Below, piece after piece: positions 11,372-19,439 of a DNA stretch of 64,000 nt. The DNA is taken from assembly GCF_022179125.1 (NCBI RefSeq), contig NZ_BPQG01000007.1, forward strand, positions 120,516 to 184,515, in the 5' to 3' direction. The stretch's first letter is position 1. Every line of letters starts with the position of its first letter. The translations under genes and the position numbers were made by a program. The notes beneath the pieces are model-generated. The model searched no databases. It was not told the DNA's origin and worked only from the letters and a program-made list of their open reading frames with translations. Source of the DNA: Methylobacterium cerastii (GTDB taxonomy: Bacteria; Pseudomonadota; Alphaproteobacteria; Rhizobiales; Beijerinckiaceae).

Positions 11372-12145
11372 ATGCTCGCCGTCCGCTCCCTCGCGTTCAA
11401 CCTCTGCTTCTACGCCGCCACCACGCTGATCGCGTTCGGCGGGCTGCCGACGCTGGTCTCGGGGCGGGCGGTGATGCGGCTGGCGCGGCTGTGGGGGCGG
11501 GTGACGCTGTGGCTGCTGCGCGTGGTCGCCGGCACGCGGGTCGAGTTCCGCGGGCTGGAGAACATCCCGGCCGGCGCGATGCTCGTCGGCGCCAAGCACC
11601 AGTCGGCGCTGGAGACCCTAGCCCTGTGCACGGTGTTTCCCGAATTCGCCTACGTGCTGAAGCGCGAGCTGCTGTTCATCCCGCTGATCGGCTGGTTCCT
11701 GTCGCGCAGCGGCATGGTGGCGATCGACCGGTCGAAGGGCGCGCGCGCCATGAGCCTGATGAACGCGGCTGCGGCGGATGCGATCGCGCAGGGGCGCCAG
11801 CTCATCGTCTTCCCCGAGGGCACCCGGACGGCGCCGGGCGCCGACCCGGCCTACAAGCAGGGCCTGTCCCACCTCTACGCGGCGCTCTCCGTGCCGTGCC
11901 TGCCGGTGGCGCTGAACACCGGCCTGTACTGGCCGCGCCGCAGCTTCGTCCGCCGCCCCGGCACCACGGTGATCGAATTCCTGCCGCCGATCCAGCCGGG
12001 CCTGGCGCGCGCGGACTTCCTCGACCTCGTCCAGGATCGCATCGAGACTGCCTCGAACGCGCTGCTCGCCGCCGGACGCGCCGACCTTGGACAGGCCGGC
12101 CGAACGGCTCCCGAGCCACAGCGCGAAACCTCGCGCCCGGCCTGA
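11372..12145 (+). CDS. plsC: 1-acyl-sn-glycerol-3-phosphate acyltransferase (PlsC family)
   Basis: The 257-residue inner-membrane enzyme transfers an acyl chain to lysophosphatidic acid, giving phosphatidic acid for phospholipid synthesis. It has an N-terminal hydrophobic anchor (about residues 5-30 and 42-53), motif I as KHQSALET (His76 with Glu81 in the place usually held by Asp), motif II around GWFLSRSGMVAIDR (about 107-120) and motif III FPEGTR (147-152). The C-terminal 30 residues are polar and probably flexible. It is separated from the broken ggt by about 110 bases and appears to be a single-gene unit. Some PlsC-family members act on other lysophospholipids or ornithine lipids, so the exact acceptor is inferred. 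Confidence 0.85.
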   Translation: MLAVRSLAFNLCFYAATTLIAFGGLPTLVSGRAVMRLARLWGRVTLWLLRVVAGTRVEFRGLENIPAGAMLVGAKHQSALETLALCTVFPEFAYVLKRELLFIPLIGWFLSRSGMVAIDRSKGARAMSLMNAAAADAIAQGRQLIVFPEGTRTAPGADPAYKQGLSHLYAALSVPCLPVALNTGLYWPRRSFVRRPGTTVIEFLPPIQPGLARADFLDLVQDRIETASNALLAAGRADLGQAGRTAPEPQRETSRPA

Positions 12146-12272
12146 CGTCGGACGCCGATTCCTGCGTCCGCGGCACCACCGGGACATTGTGAAACGCCCT
12201 TCGAATTCCCATTTTGTTCTCACGAGACGAATCGCTTGACGGGCGCTCGGCGCCCGATCTAGGTTGGAACGA

Positions 12273-12719
12273 ATGGCGAACAAGAGAGCCTTGTCCTGGT
12301 CTGCGGCCCTCCGCGACCTGACGGACGAGCGGACACGGAGACGGGACGTGCGGGAAGAGCGCTTGAGGACCACCGCCGGCCTTCGCGGCACCCCGGCGCT
12401 GGCGCTCAGCGCCTGGCGCGGGCGTTCGGGACGGCGCTATGTGGTCGGCGTGCATGACCTCAGCGCGCCCGAGCTCGACGAGATGGGCGAGGCGGTGGTG
12501 ATCGCCGTCCGCCGCGATCCCGCGGGCATCGCCGAGCTGGTGTCGGTGTCGTCCTCCGGTGAAAGCCCGCGCGAGCGCCTGCATCGCACCTGGCTCGCCC
12601 GCGCCCGCAAGGGCGGCGCGACGGAGATGCACGTGCACCGGCTCGCCGAGGGCGAGGCCGAGCGCAAGGCGATCGTCGACGACCTCTCGATGGAGAGCGC
12701 GGACCCCGCGCACGCCTGA
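12273..12719 (+). CDS. Conserved small protein of unknown function
   Basis: The 148-residue product starts MANKRALSWSAALRDLTDE and has a strongly basic N-terminal third (RTRRRDVREERLRTT). A probable alpha/beta core follows (RYVVGVHDLS, EAVVIAVRRD, ELVSVSSSGESP) and a C-terminal helical part. There is no signal peptide or membrane segment. The ATG at 12273 follows a TTGACG (12236) that could be a -35 element, with a short GGGCGCTCGGCGCCC hairpin between. I do not recognise the family. An inverted repeat after the stop probably ends the transcript. Confidence 0.65.
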   Translation: MANKRALSWSAALRDLTDERTRRRDVREERLRTTAGLRGTPALALSAWRGRSGRRYVVGVHDLSAPELDEMGEAVVIAVRRDPAGIAELVSVSSSGESPRERLHRTWLARARKGGATEMHVHRLAEGEAERKAIVDDLSMESADPAHA

Positions 12720-12723
12720 ACCC

Positions 12724-12782
12724 CCTTCGCTCGATCGGGCCGGCCGGCGTATCCGGCTGGCGCACCCGCGATCGAGCGAAGG
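12724..12782 (+). terminator. Inverted repeat after the 12273 gene
   Basis: The perfect 14-bp arms CCTTCGCTCGATCG (12724-12737) and CGATCGAGCGAAGG (12769-12782) enclose a 31-base loop that contains its own GCCGG..CCGGC hairpin. It begins four bases after the stop codon. No U-tract follows, so it may act as a Rho-assisted terminator or RNA-stabilising hairpin. Confidence 0.5.
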
Positions 12783-12926
12783 CCGTATCCGCGGTCCGGT
12801 GGGGTGATGCGGATTCGGCGTGACGCCGCCTACGCCCCAGTTTCGCCCCGAGCCTCCCCTCATGGCTTGCTGGACGCATGACGATCGCGGACGAACCTGC
12901 GATGGGGCGAGCGCGCGGAGCGAACG

Positions 12927-14066
12927 ATGCAGGATCCGGCAAGGCAAGATCCGGCAAGGCAAGGTCCTCTGGGGCAAGCCCCGGGCGAGCCCGTAGCAGT
13001 GCCACAGCGGGCGCCGCGCTCCCGGCGCGGCCTGTTCATGCCCTACATCCTGCTGCTGGCGCTGGTGGTGCTGTGGTCGGCGGGCTGGTTCTACGTCCGC
13101 GGCCGGGCGGCCTCCGAGATGGACGGCTGGATCGCCCGCGAGGCCAGCGCCGGCCGGACCTGGACCTGCGCCGACCGGTCGATCGGCGGCTATCCGTTCC
13201 GAATCGAACTGCGCTGCGGCTCGGTCAGCCTCGCGCGCGCCGACGGACGCTTCCGGCTCGGCCCGCTGACGGCGGTCGCGCAGGTTTACCAGCCGCGCCA
13301 CGTGCTGATGCTCACCGAGGGCCCGTTTCACGTGGAACAGGGCGACCTCGTCGGCGACGCGACCTGGACGATGCTGGAGGGCAGCTTCCACGGCGCATCG
13401 GACGGGTTCGTCCGGGCCTCGCTCGTGGTCGACGCGCCGTCTGTGACGGTGGCCGGCGCGACGCCCGATCCGATCGCAGTCTCCGCCCGCCACCTCGAGC
13501 TGCATGCGCGCCCGACGCCAGGGCGCTTCGAGTCGGACGGCGCCGTCGATCTCAGCCTGCGCCTGTCGCAGGCCCTGGCGCCGTTGGCGGACGCGCTGAT
13601 CGGCAACGCCGACCCGGCCGACCTCACCCTCGACGCCACCGTCGACCGCGCGACGACCCTCGGCACCGGTACGGTGGCGCGCGAGCTGGAGCGCTGGCGC
13701 CAGGCCGGCGGAAGCCTCGACGTCGCCAGCCTGGCGCTGGCCAAGGGCGAACGGCGGCTGCAGGCCAAGGGCAGCCTCGGGATCGACCAGGGCCACCGCG
13801 TCGCGGGGCAGCTCGACCTGCGCGCGGCGGGCGTCGAGTCGCTGGTCGCCGCGGTGGTCGGGCAGCGCTTCGGCGCCGACCGCGGCGCGCTGGTCGGCAA
13901 CCTCGTCGGCGGCCTGCTCGGGCTGCGCCGCCAGCCCGAGGGCGGTGCGGGCGACGCCTCCGGCGAGGTGGCGCTGAAGCCGCTGCCGCCGCTGCGGCTC
14001 GCCGACGGCCGGATCCTGTTCGGGCCGATCGCGATCCCGAACGTGCGGCTGCAGCCGCTGTACTGA
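12927..14066 (+). CDS. DUF2125 membrane-anchored periplasmic protein
   Basis: The 379-residue protein has a polar N-terminus, one membrane helix at about residues 38-58 (YILLLALVVLWSAGWFYV) and a long exported domain beginning ASEMDGWIAREASAGRTW. The pattern CADRSIGGYPFRIELRC, beta-rich repeats and the C-terminal IPNVRLQPLY fit DUF2125 of Alphaproteobacteria, whose function is unknown. The first residues come from a 15-bp tandem repeat (DPARQ twice, then GPLGQ), which makes the start position doubtful; residues before the membrane helix may be dispensable. No partner gene is evident; the next gene, urtA, starts 165 bases downstream. Confidence 0.82.
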   Translation: MQDPARQDPARQGPLGQAPGEPVAVPQRAPRSRRGLFMPYILLLALVVLWSAGWFYVRGRAASEMDGWIAREASAGRTWTCADRSIGGYPFRIELRCGSVSLARADGRFRLGPLTAVAQVYQPRHVLMLTEGPFHVEQGDLVGDATWTMLEGSFHGASDGFVRASLVVDAPSVTVAGATPDPIAVSARHLELHARPTPGRFESDGAVDLSLRLSQALAPLADALIGNADPADLTLDATVDRATTLGTGTVARELERWRQAGGSLDVASLALAKGERRLQAKGSLGIDQGHRVAGQLDLRAAGVESLVAAVVGQRFGADRGALVGNLVGGLLGLRRQPEGGAGDASGEVALKPLPPLRLADGRILFGPIAIPNVRLQPLY

Positions 14067-14121
14067 TCGCACGCGTCCGGCATCGAGGGTGGAGCAGACT
14101 GCGCCGCCCGCACGGCGCCGG

Positions 14122-14143
14122 CCATACGCAAAACAGCGTATAG
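14122..14143 (+). promoter_or_regulatory. Candidate operator upstream of the amide transporter operon
   Basis: The sequence ATACGC-N6-GCGTAT (14124-14141) is a perfect 6-bp inverted repeat in a comparatively AT-rich patch about 90 bases before the urtA start. No sigma-54 type -24/-12 pair was found in 14067-14231. The regulator is unknown. Confidence 0.4.
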
Positions 14144-14231
14144 GCCGCGACGCGACCGAGCCCCTAGCCTGCGCCACGATCCGCGGCCGTTCCATGAGCC
14201 GCCGGACGCGAGATGCGAGGCGTGAGGCACG

Positions 14232-15500
14232 ATGGCTGACGGGGATCACGATCTAAACCGGGGCTTGCGCTCGCCGCTGCGGCGCAAGCTGCTCATGGGG
14301 CTGGCGGCCGCGCCGGCCCTCTCGCTCCTGCCGCGCAACGCCTTCGCCGCCGGCCCGGCGACCTCGGCGGTGAGCACCACCGGCCTCGCCGTCACCGACA
14401 CCGAGGTGACCTGCGGCATCCTCCACTCGATCACCGGCACCATGGCGATCTCGGAGACCGGCGCGCAGCAGGCGGAGAAGCTCGCCATCGCGCAGATCAA
14501 CGAGGCCGGCGGCATCCTCGGCCGCAAGATCAAGATCATCCAGGAGGACGGCGCCTCCGACTGGCCGACGTTTGCCGAGAAGGCCAAGAAGCTCCTCGTC
14601 AACGACAAGTGCGCCGCCGTGATGGGCTGCTGGACCTCGGCCTCGCGCAAGGCGGTGCTGCCGGTGTTCGAGCAGTACAACGGGCTCCTCTACTACCCGA
14701 CCTTCTACGAGGGCCTGGAGCAGTCCAAGAACGTGTTCTACACCGGCCAGGAGGCGACGCAGCAGATCCTCGCGGGTCTCGACTGGGTGCACAAGGAGAA
14801 GGGCGGCGACACGTTCTTCTTCGTCGGCTCGGATTACATCTGGCCGCGCACCTCGAACAAGATCGCCCGCAAGCACGTCGAGAACGTGCTCAAGGGCAAG
14901 GTCGTCGGCGAGGAGTACTTCCCGCTCGGCCACACGCAGTTCAACTCGGTCATCAACAAGATCAAGCTCACCAAGCCGAAGGTGATCTTCACCGACGTGG
15001 TCGGCGGCTCGAACGTGGCGTTCTACAAGCAGCTGAAGGCCTCCGGCATCGACCTCTCGAAGCAGGTGCTGCTGACGATCTCGGTCACCGAGGACGAGAT
15101 CGACGGCATCGGCGGCGACAACATCGCCGGGGCGTACTCGTGCATGAAGTACTTCCAGTCGATCGAGAACGACAACAACAAGAAGTTCGTTGCCGACTTC
15201 AAGAAGATGTGGGGCGAAAAGACCGTCATCGGCGACGTCACCCAGGCCGCCTACCTCGGGCCTTACCTGTGGAAGATGGCCTGCGAGAAGGCCGGCTCGT
15301 TCGACGTCGACAAGGTCGTCGCCGCCTCGCCCGACCTCGAGTTCAAGGGCGCGCCGGAAGGCTACGTCCGCATCGACCCGAACCACCACCTCTGGTCGAA
15401 GACCCGCGTCGGCAAGGCCAAGCCCGACGGCCAGTTCGAGATCGTCTACACCAGCCCCGAGCTGATCAAGCCGGACCCGTTCCCGAAGGGTTACCAGTAG
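14232..15500 (+). CDS. urtA: Urea/short-chain amide ABC transporter, periplasmic substrate-binding protein
   Basis: The 422-residue protein begins with an export signal (SPLRRKLLMGLAAAPALSLLP, with a twin-Arg-like pair) and continues with the Leu/Ile/Val-type I binding fold. Diagnostic UrtA/FmdD-type stretches include GILHSITGTMAISE, INEAGGILGRKI, GCWTSASRKAVLPV, NGLLYYPTFYEG and NFAYDY-like replacements such as FFFVGSDYIWPRTSN. It captures urea or small amides in the periplasm and delivers them to the UrtBC channel. It heads a long same-strand run ending with amidases, so formamide or acetamide is at least as likely a substrate as urea; no urease gene is in the window. Confidence 0.92.
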   Translation: MADGDHDLNRGLRSPLRRKLLMGLAAAPALSLLPRNAFAAGPATSAVSTTGLAVTDTEVTCGILHSITGTMAISETGAQQAEKLAIAQINEAGGILGRKIKIIQEDGASDWPTFAEKAKKLLVNDKCAAVMGCWTSASRKAVLPVFEQYNGLLYYPTFYEGLEQSKNVFYTGQEATQQILAGLDWVHKEKGGDTFFFVGSDYIWPRTSNKIARKHVENVLKGKVVGEEYFPLGHTQFNSVINKIKLTKPKVIFTDVVGGSNVAFYKQLKASGIDLSKQVLLTISVTEDEIDGIGGDNIAGAYSCMKYFQSIENDNNKKFVADFKKMWGEKTVIGDVTQAAYLGPYLWKMACEKAGSFDVDKVVAASPDLEFKGAPEGYVRIDPNHHLWSKTRVGKAKPDGQFEIVYTSPELIKPDPFPKGYQ

Positions 15501-15571
15501 GCCGCATCCGCGCGCCGCCGGCGCGGCGCGCGATTTGCAGACGGCCTTTCGACGATCACTCATCCCCCCGA

Positions 15572-15686
15572 CCTCATCCTGAGGCGCCCGCGGCAGCGGG
15601 CCTCGAAGGAGGGCTCCAGGGGTCGCCGAGCGCGCCGGAGGGCCCCTTCGAGGCCTCCGCTTCGCTCCGGCACCTCGGGACGAGGT
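15572..15686. repeat. Dispersed palindromic repeat, family B
   Basis: The element opens CCTCATCCTGAGGCGCCCGC and closes CACCTCGGGACGAGG, with internal CCTCGAAGGAGGGCTCC facing a mirrored CCTTCGAGGCC. Similar copies lie at 40269-40382 and 43005-43118. Here it separates urtA from urtB, so an mRNA spanning both would carry a large stem-loop, possibly lowering downstream expression relative to the abundant binding protein. Confidence 0.75.
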
Positions 15687-15763
15687 GGGAGGGTGGGAGA
15701 CGGCGATCGCGCAAAGCGGCGGGCCACGGCCCTCCGGCATTCCCGACGGCTCGGAGCGCACGG

Positions 15764-16690
15764 ATGTTCGGTGACTATTCCCTCGGCGACCTCGGCGCGA
15801 TCTTCGCGATGCAGGGCTTCGCCGGCCTGATCCTGTTCTCCGTCTACGTGCTGATGGCGCTCGGGCTGGCGATCATCTTCGGCCAGATGGGCGTGATCAA
15901 CATGGCGCACGGGGAGTTCATGATCCTCGGCGCGTACATGACCTACCTGTGCTCGACGTTCTTCCAGAGCTACCTGCCGGCCCTGTTCCCGGGCTACTTC
16001 TTCCTGGCGATGGTGCTCGCCTTCTGCGCCTCGGGGGCGCTCGGGATGCTGGTGGAGTTGGCGCTGATCCGCCACCTCTACAAGCGCCCGCTCGACACGC
16101 TGCTCGCCACCTGGGGCCTGTCGCTGATCCTGCAGCAGGCCTACCGCTCGATCTTCGGGGCGCGCGAGGTCGGCGTCGAGCTGCCGACCTGGCTGATCGG
16201 CTCGGTGCAGGTCACCGAGTCCATCGAGATCCCGATCAACGGCCTGTTCGTGATGGCTGTCACCACGCTGATCACGGTCGGCGTCGCGCTGCTGATCTAC
16301 CGCTCGCGCTTCGGCCAGCAGGTTCGCGCAGTGATGGCGAACCGCCCGATGGCAGGCGCCGTCGGTATCGATACCGAGAAGGTCGACCGCTACACCTTCG
16401 GCCTCGGCTGCGGCATCGCGGGCGTGGCCGGCTCGGCCTTCACCATGATCGGCTCGACCGGGCCGACCTCGGGCCAGCTCTACATCGTCGACACCTTCCT
16501 GATCGTCGTGTTCGGCGGGGCGGCCTCTCTGCTCGGTACCATCGCCTCGGCCTTCTCGATCTCGCAGACCCAGTCGACGCTGGAATTCTTCCTCTCCGGC
16601 TCGATGGCCAAGGTGCTCACCCTGCTCGCGGTGGTCGGCATCCTGATGCTGCGGCCGCAGGGCCTGTTCACCCTCAAGGTCCGGCGCTGA
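15764..16690 (+). CDS. urtB: Urea/amide ABC transporter permease UrtB
   Basis: The 308-residue integral membrane protein is one of the two LivH/LivM-type channel subunits. It has about eight hydrophobic segments and the family stretches LGLAIIFGQMGVINMAHGEFMI near the N-terminus, the ATPase-coupling region around RSRFGQQVRAVMANRPMAGA, and GGAASLLGTIASAF. The ATG at 15764 is preceded by GGAG and starts just before the first helix. It ends 11 bases before urtC, so the permeases are in one transcript; a family B repeat lies between urtA and this gene. Confidence 0.93.
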   Translation: MFGDYSLGDLGAIFAMQGFAGLILFSVYVLMALGLAIIFGQMGVINMAHGEFMILGAYMTYLCSTFFQSYLPALFPGYFFLAMVLAFCASGALGMLVELALIRHLYKRPLDTLLATWGLSLILQQAYRSIFGAREVGVELPTWLIGSVQVTESIEIPINGLFVMAVTTLITVGVALLIYRSRFGQQVRAVMANRPMAGAVGIDTEKVDRYTFGLGCGIAGVAGSAFTMIGSTGPTSGQLYIVDTFLIVVFGGAASLLGTIASAFSISQTQSTLEFFLSGSMAKVLTLLAVVGILMLRPQGLFTLKVRR

Positions 16691-16701
16691 GGATTTCGAC
16701 G

Positions 16702-17871
16702 ATGAAGAACCCCGTCCAGACCCTGACCAAGTCCGTCACCGTGAACGACAACCCGTTCATGAAGCCGATCGAGTGGCTGAGCCTCGCGCTTCTCGCTCTG
16801 GTGCTCCTCGTCGTGCTGCCGAGCCTGCTCGACGCCTTCCGGCTCAACCTGGTGGGCAAGTACCTCACCTACGCCTTCGTGGCGCTCGGCCTCGTCATCT
16901 GCTGGGGCTATGCCGGCATCCTGTCGCTCGGCCAGGGCTGCTTCTTCGGCCTCGGCGGCTACTGCATGGCGATGTACCTGAAGCTCGAGGCGTCCAGCGT
17001 CGCGAACACCAAGATCCAGTCGACGCCGGGCATCCCCGACTTCATGGATTGGAACCAGATCACCGAACTGCCGTGGTTCTGGAAGCCGTTCCAGAGCCTG
17101 CCGCTGACCTTGATCCTCGTCGTCGCGGTGCCGGTGCTGTTCGCCTTCGCGATCTCGGCGGCGATGTTCAAGCGCCGGGTCGGCGGCACCTACTTCGCCA
17201 TCATCACCCAGGCGATCGCCGCGATCCTGACCATCCTGATCGTCGGGCAGCAGGGCTACACCGGCGGCATCAACGGCATCACCGACCTGCGCACCCTCCA
17301 CGGCTGGGACATCCGCACCGACAGCGCCCACACCATCCTGTACTTCGTCAACGGCGGGCTGCTGCTCGGCTGCATCCTGATCGCGCAGTTCGTGAAGAAG
17401 TCGAAGCTCGGGCGCATCCTCGTCGCGATGCGCGACAAGGAGGACCGGGTGCGGTTCTCCGGCTACTCGGTCGCCGGGTTCAAGGTCTTCGCCTTCTGCC
17501 TCGCCGCCGCCTTCGCGGCGATCGGGGGCGCGATGTTCACCCTCCAGGTCGGGTTCATGTCGCCGTCCTTCGTCGGCATCGTGCCCTCGATCGAGATGGT
17601 GATCTACGCCGCCGTTGGCGGGCGGATGTCGCTGTTCGGCGCGGTCTGGGGCACGCTGCTCGTCAACTGGGCCAAGACCAGCTTCTCGGAATCCTTCCCC
17701 GACCTGTGGCTGTTCGGCCTCGGCGCCCTGTTCATCGCCGTGGTGCTCGCCTTCCCGAACGGCCTCGCCGGCATCTGGCGCGAGCACATCGAACCCCGCC
17801 TCACCCGCCGGGTGAAGGGTCTGCGCGCCCCGCCCCCCGCGATCGTCCCCCACGGCGCCCCGGCCGAGTGA
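16702..17871 (+). CDS. urtC: Urea/amide ABC transporter permease UrtC
   Basis: The 389-residue LivM-like permease pairs with UrtB. After a polar N-terminus of about 22 residues it shows some ten hydrophobic segments. Family features are GYAGILSLGQGCFFGLGGY near residue 75, GGTYFAIITQAIAAILTI, and the coupling helix region GRILVAMRDKEDRVRFSGY with GGRMSLFGAVWGT after it. The C-terminal tail is Pro/Arg-rich. It lies 11 bases after urtB and 7 bases before urtD, consistent with one operon. Confidence 0.93.
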   Translation: MKNPVQTLTKSVTVNDNPFMKPIEWLSLALLALVLLVVLPSLLDAFRLNLVGKYLTYAFVALGLVICWGYAGILSLGQGCFFGLGGYCMAMYLKLEASSVANTKIQSTPGIPDFMDWNQITELPWFWKPFQSLPLTLILVVAVPVLFAFAISAAMFKRRVGGTYFAIITQAIAAILTILIVGQQGYTGGINGITDLRTLHGWDIRTDSAHTILYFVNGGLLLGCILIAQFVKKSKLGRILVAMRDKEDRVRFSGYSVAGFKVFAFCLAAAFAAIGGAMFTLQVGFMSPSFVGIVPSIEMVIYAAVGGRMSLFGAVWGTLLVNWAKTSFSESFPDLWLFGLGALFIAVVLAFPNGLAGIWREHIEPRLTRRVKGLRAPPPAIVPHGAPAE

Positions 17872-17878
17872 GAGCATC

Positions 17879-18664
17879 ATGAACGCCGCGATCCTCCCGG
17901 GCTCCGTCATCGGCGCTAACCCGAACGCCCCCGAATACCTGCTGGCGGTCGACGCGCTCACCGTCTCCTTCGACGGGTTCAAGGCGGTCAACGACGTCTC
18001 GTTCTACGTCGACCCCAACGAGATCCGGGTGATCATCGGCCCGAACGGGGCCGGCAAGACCACCGTGCTCGACCTGATCTGCGGGCGCACCCGCGCCAGC
18101 GCCGGGTCGATCAAGTACAAGGGCCAGGAGCTGACCAAGCTCACCGAGAGCGCGATCGTCCAGGCCGGCGTCGGGCGCAAGTTCCAGACGCCGTCGATCT
18201 ACGACGACCTCACGGTGTTCGAGAACCTGGAGATCTCGTTCCCGCGCGGGCGCTCGGTGTTCGGGGCGCTGACCTTCAAGCGCGACGCCGAGGTGCGCGA
18301 CCGCATCCACGAGATCGCCGAGACGATCTTCCTCAAGGACCAGCTCCTGGAGCGGGCCGAGTTCCTGAGCCATGGCCAGAAGCAGTGGCTCGAGATCGGC
18401 ATGCTGCTGATCCAGGACCCGGAGCTGCTGATGCTCGACGAGCCGGTGGCCGGGATGAGCGTCGGCGAGCGCATCAAGACCGCCGAGCTCCTCAACCAGA
18501 TCATCGTCGGCCGCTCGGTGCTGGTGATCGAGCACGACATGAAGTTCGTCGAGGACATCGCCCACCGGGTCACCGTGCTGCACCAGGGCAAGGTCCTGTC
18601 GGAGGGCTCGATGGAGCGGGTCAAGAACGATCCGAAGGTCATCGAAGTGTATCTGGGACACTGA
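17879..18664 (+). CDS. urtD: Urea/amide ABC transporter ATPase UrtD
   Basis: The 261-residue cytoplasmic ATPase has Walker A GPNGAGKT at residues 54-61, the signature LSHGQKQWLEIGMLL typical of UrtD rather than the canonical LSGGQ, Walker B LLMLDEPVAGM, and the switch His in VIEHDM. It powers transport through UrtBC as a heterodimer with UrtE. The gene starts 7 bases after urtC and ends 5 bases before urtE. Confidence 0.94.
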   Translation: MNAAILPGSVIGANPNAPEYLLAVDALTVSFDGFKAVNDVSFYVDPNEIRVIIGPNGAGKTTVLDLICGRTRASAGSIKYKGQELTKLTESAIVQAGVGRKFQTPSIYDDLTVFENLEISFPRGRSVFGALTFKRDAEVRDRIHEIAETIFLKDQLLERAEFLSHGQKQWLEIGMLLIQDPELLMLDEPVAGMSVGERIKTAELLNQIIVGRSVLVIEHDMKFVEDIAHRVTVLHQGKVLSEGSMERVKNDPKVIEVYLGH

Positions 18665-18669
18665 GCATC

Positions 18670-19428
18670 ATGCTGCAGACCGCGCATCCTCCCCTGGCGA
18701 AAGCCCCTCCGCTGCCGACGATCCCGTCGGCCGCGCCGATCCTGCGCGTCGCGGACCTGCACGCAGCCTACGGCCAGAGCGAGGTGCTGCACGGCCTCGA
18801 CTTCCAGGTCGCGCCCGGCGAGATCGTCGCGGTGATGGGCCGCAACGGCATGGGCAAGACCACGCTGATGAAGACCCTGATGGGGATCGTGCCGGTGAAG
18901 GCCGGCTCGATCCGCGTCGACGGCGCCGAAATCGGCGGCCTCAAGAGCCATGCCCGCGTCGCCAAGGGCCTCGCCTACGTGCCGCAGGGCCGGATGATCT
19001 TCTCGACCATGACGGTGCAGGAGAACATCGAGACCGGGCTGACCGTCACCGGCACACGCCGCGTCCCCCAGGACCTCTACGACATGTTCCCCGTGCTGTT
19101 GGAGATGAAGGGCCGGCGCGGCGGCAACCTCTCCGGCGGCCAGCAGCAGCAGCTCGCCATCGCCCGGGCGCTCGCGAGCCGCCCGAAGGTGCTGCTCCTC
19201 GACGAGCCGACCGAGGGCATCCAGCCCTCGATCATCCGCGAGATGGGGCGGACGCTGAAGGCGATCCGCGACGCGCGCGGCCTGTCGATCGTCGTCTCCG
19301 AGCAGGTGCTGAGCTTCGCCCTCGACGTCGCCGACCGGGTGCTCGTGATGGAGAACGGCGAGATCGTCCACGAGTCGCTGCGCGCCGACATCGACGAAGC
19401 GCAGGTCGCCCGCTTCCTCTCGGTCTAA
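18670..19428 (+). CDS. urtE: Urea/amide ABC transporter ATPase UrtE
   Basis: The 252-residue LivF-like ATPase has Walker A GRNGMGKT at residues 57-64, signature LSGGQQQQLAIARAL, and Walker B VLLLDEPTEGIQPSI. The N-terminal 25 residues are an Ala/Pro-rich extension not usual in UrtE, so translation might begin slightly later, but the ATG at 18670 lies only 5 bases after urtD as expected for coupling. It completes the transporter; the next gene, an alpha/beta hydrolase, follows after 11 bases, which places it in the same operon. Confidence 0.93.
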   Translation: MLQTAHPPLAKAPPLPTIPSAAPILRVADLHAAYGQSEVLHGLDFQVAPGEIVAVMGRNGMGKTTLMKTLMGIVPVKAGSIRVDGAEIGGLKSHARVAKGLAYVPQGRMIFSTMTVQENIETGLTVTGTRRVPQDLYDMFPVLLEMKGRRGGNLSGGQQQQLAIARALASRPKVLLLDEPTEGIQPSIIREMGRTLKAIRDARGLSIVVSEQVLSFALDVADRVLVMENGEIVHESLRADIDEAQVARFLSV

Positions 19429-19439
19429 ACGAGGACATC

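Noticed and set aside
14232-19428. A dedicated urea uptake system linked to urease
   Set aside because: No ure genes lie in the window and the adjacent enzymes act on amides; urt symbols are kept for family, not for proven substrate.
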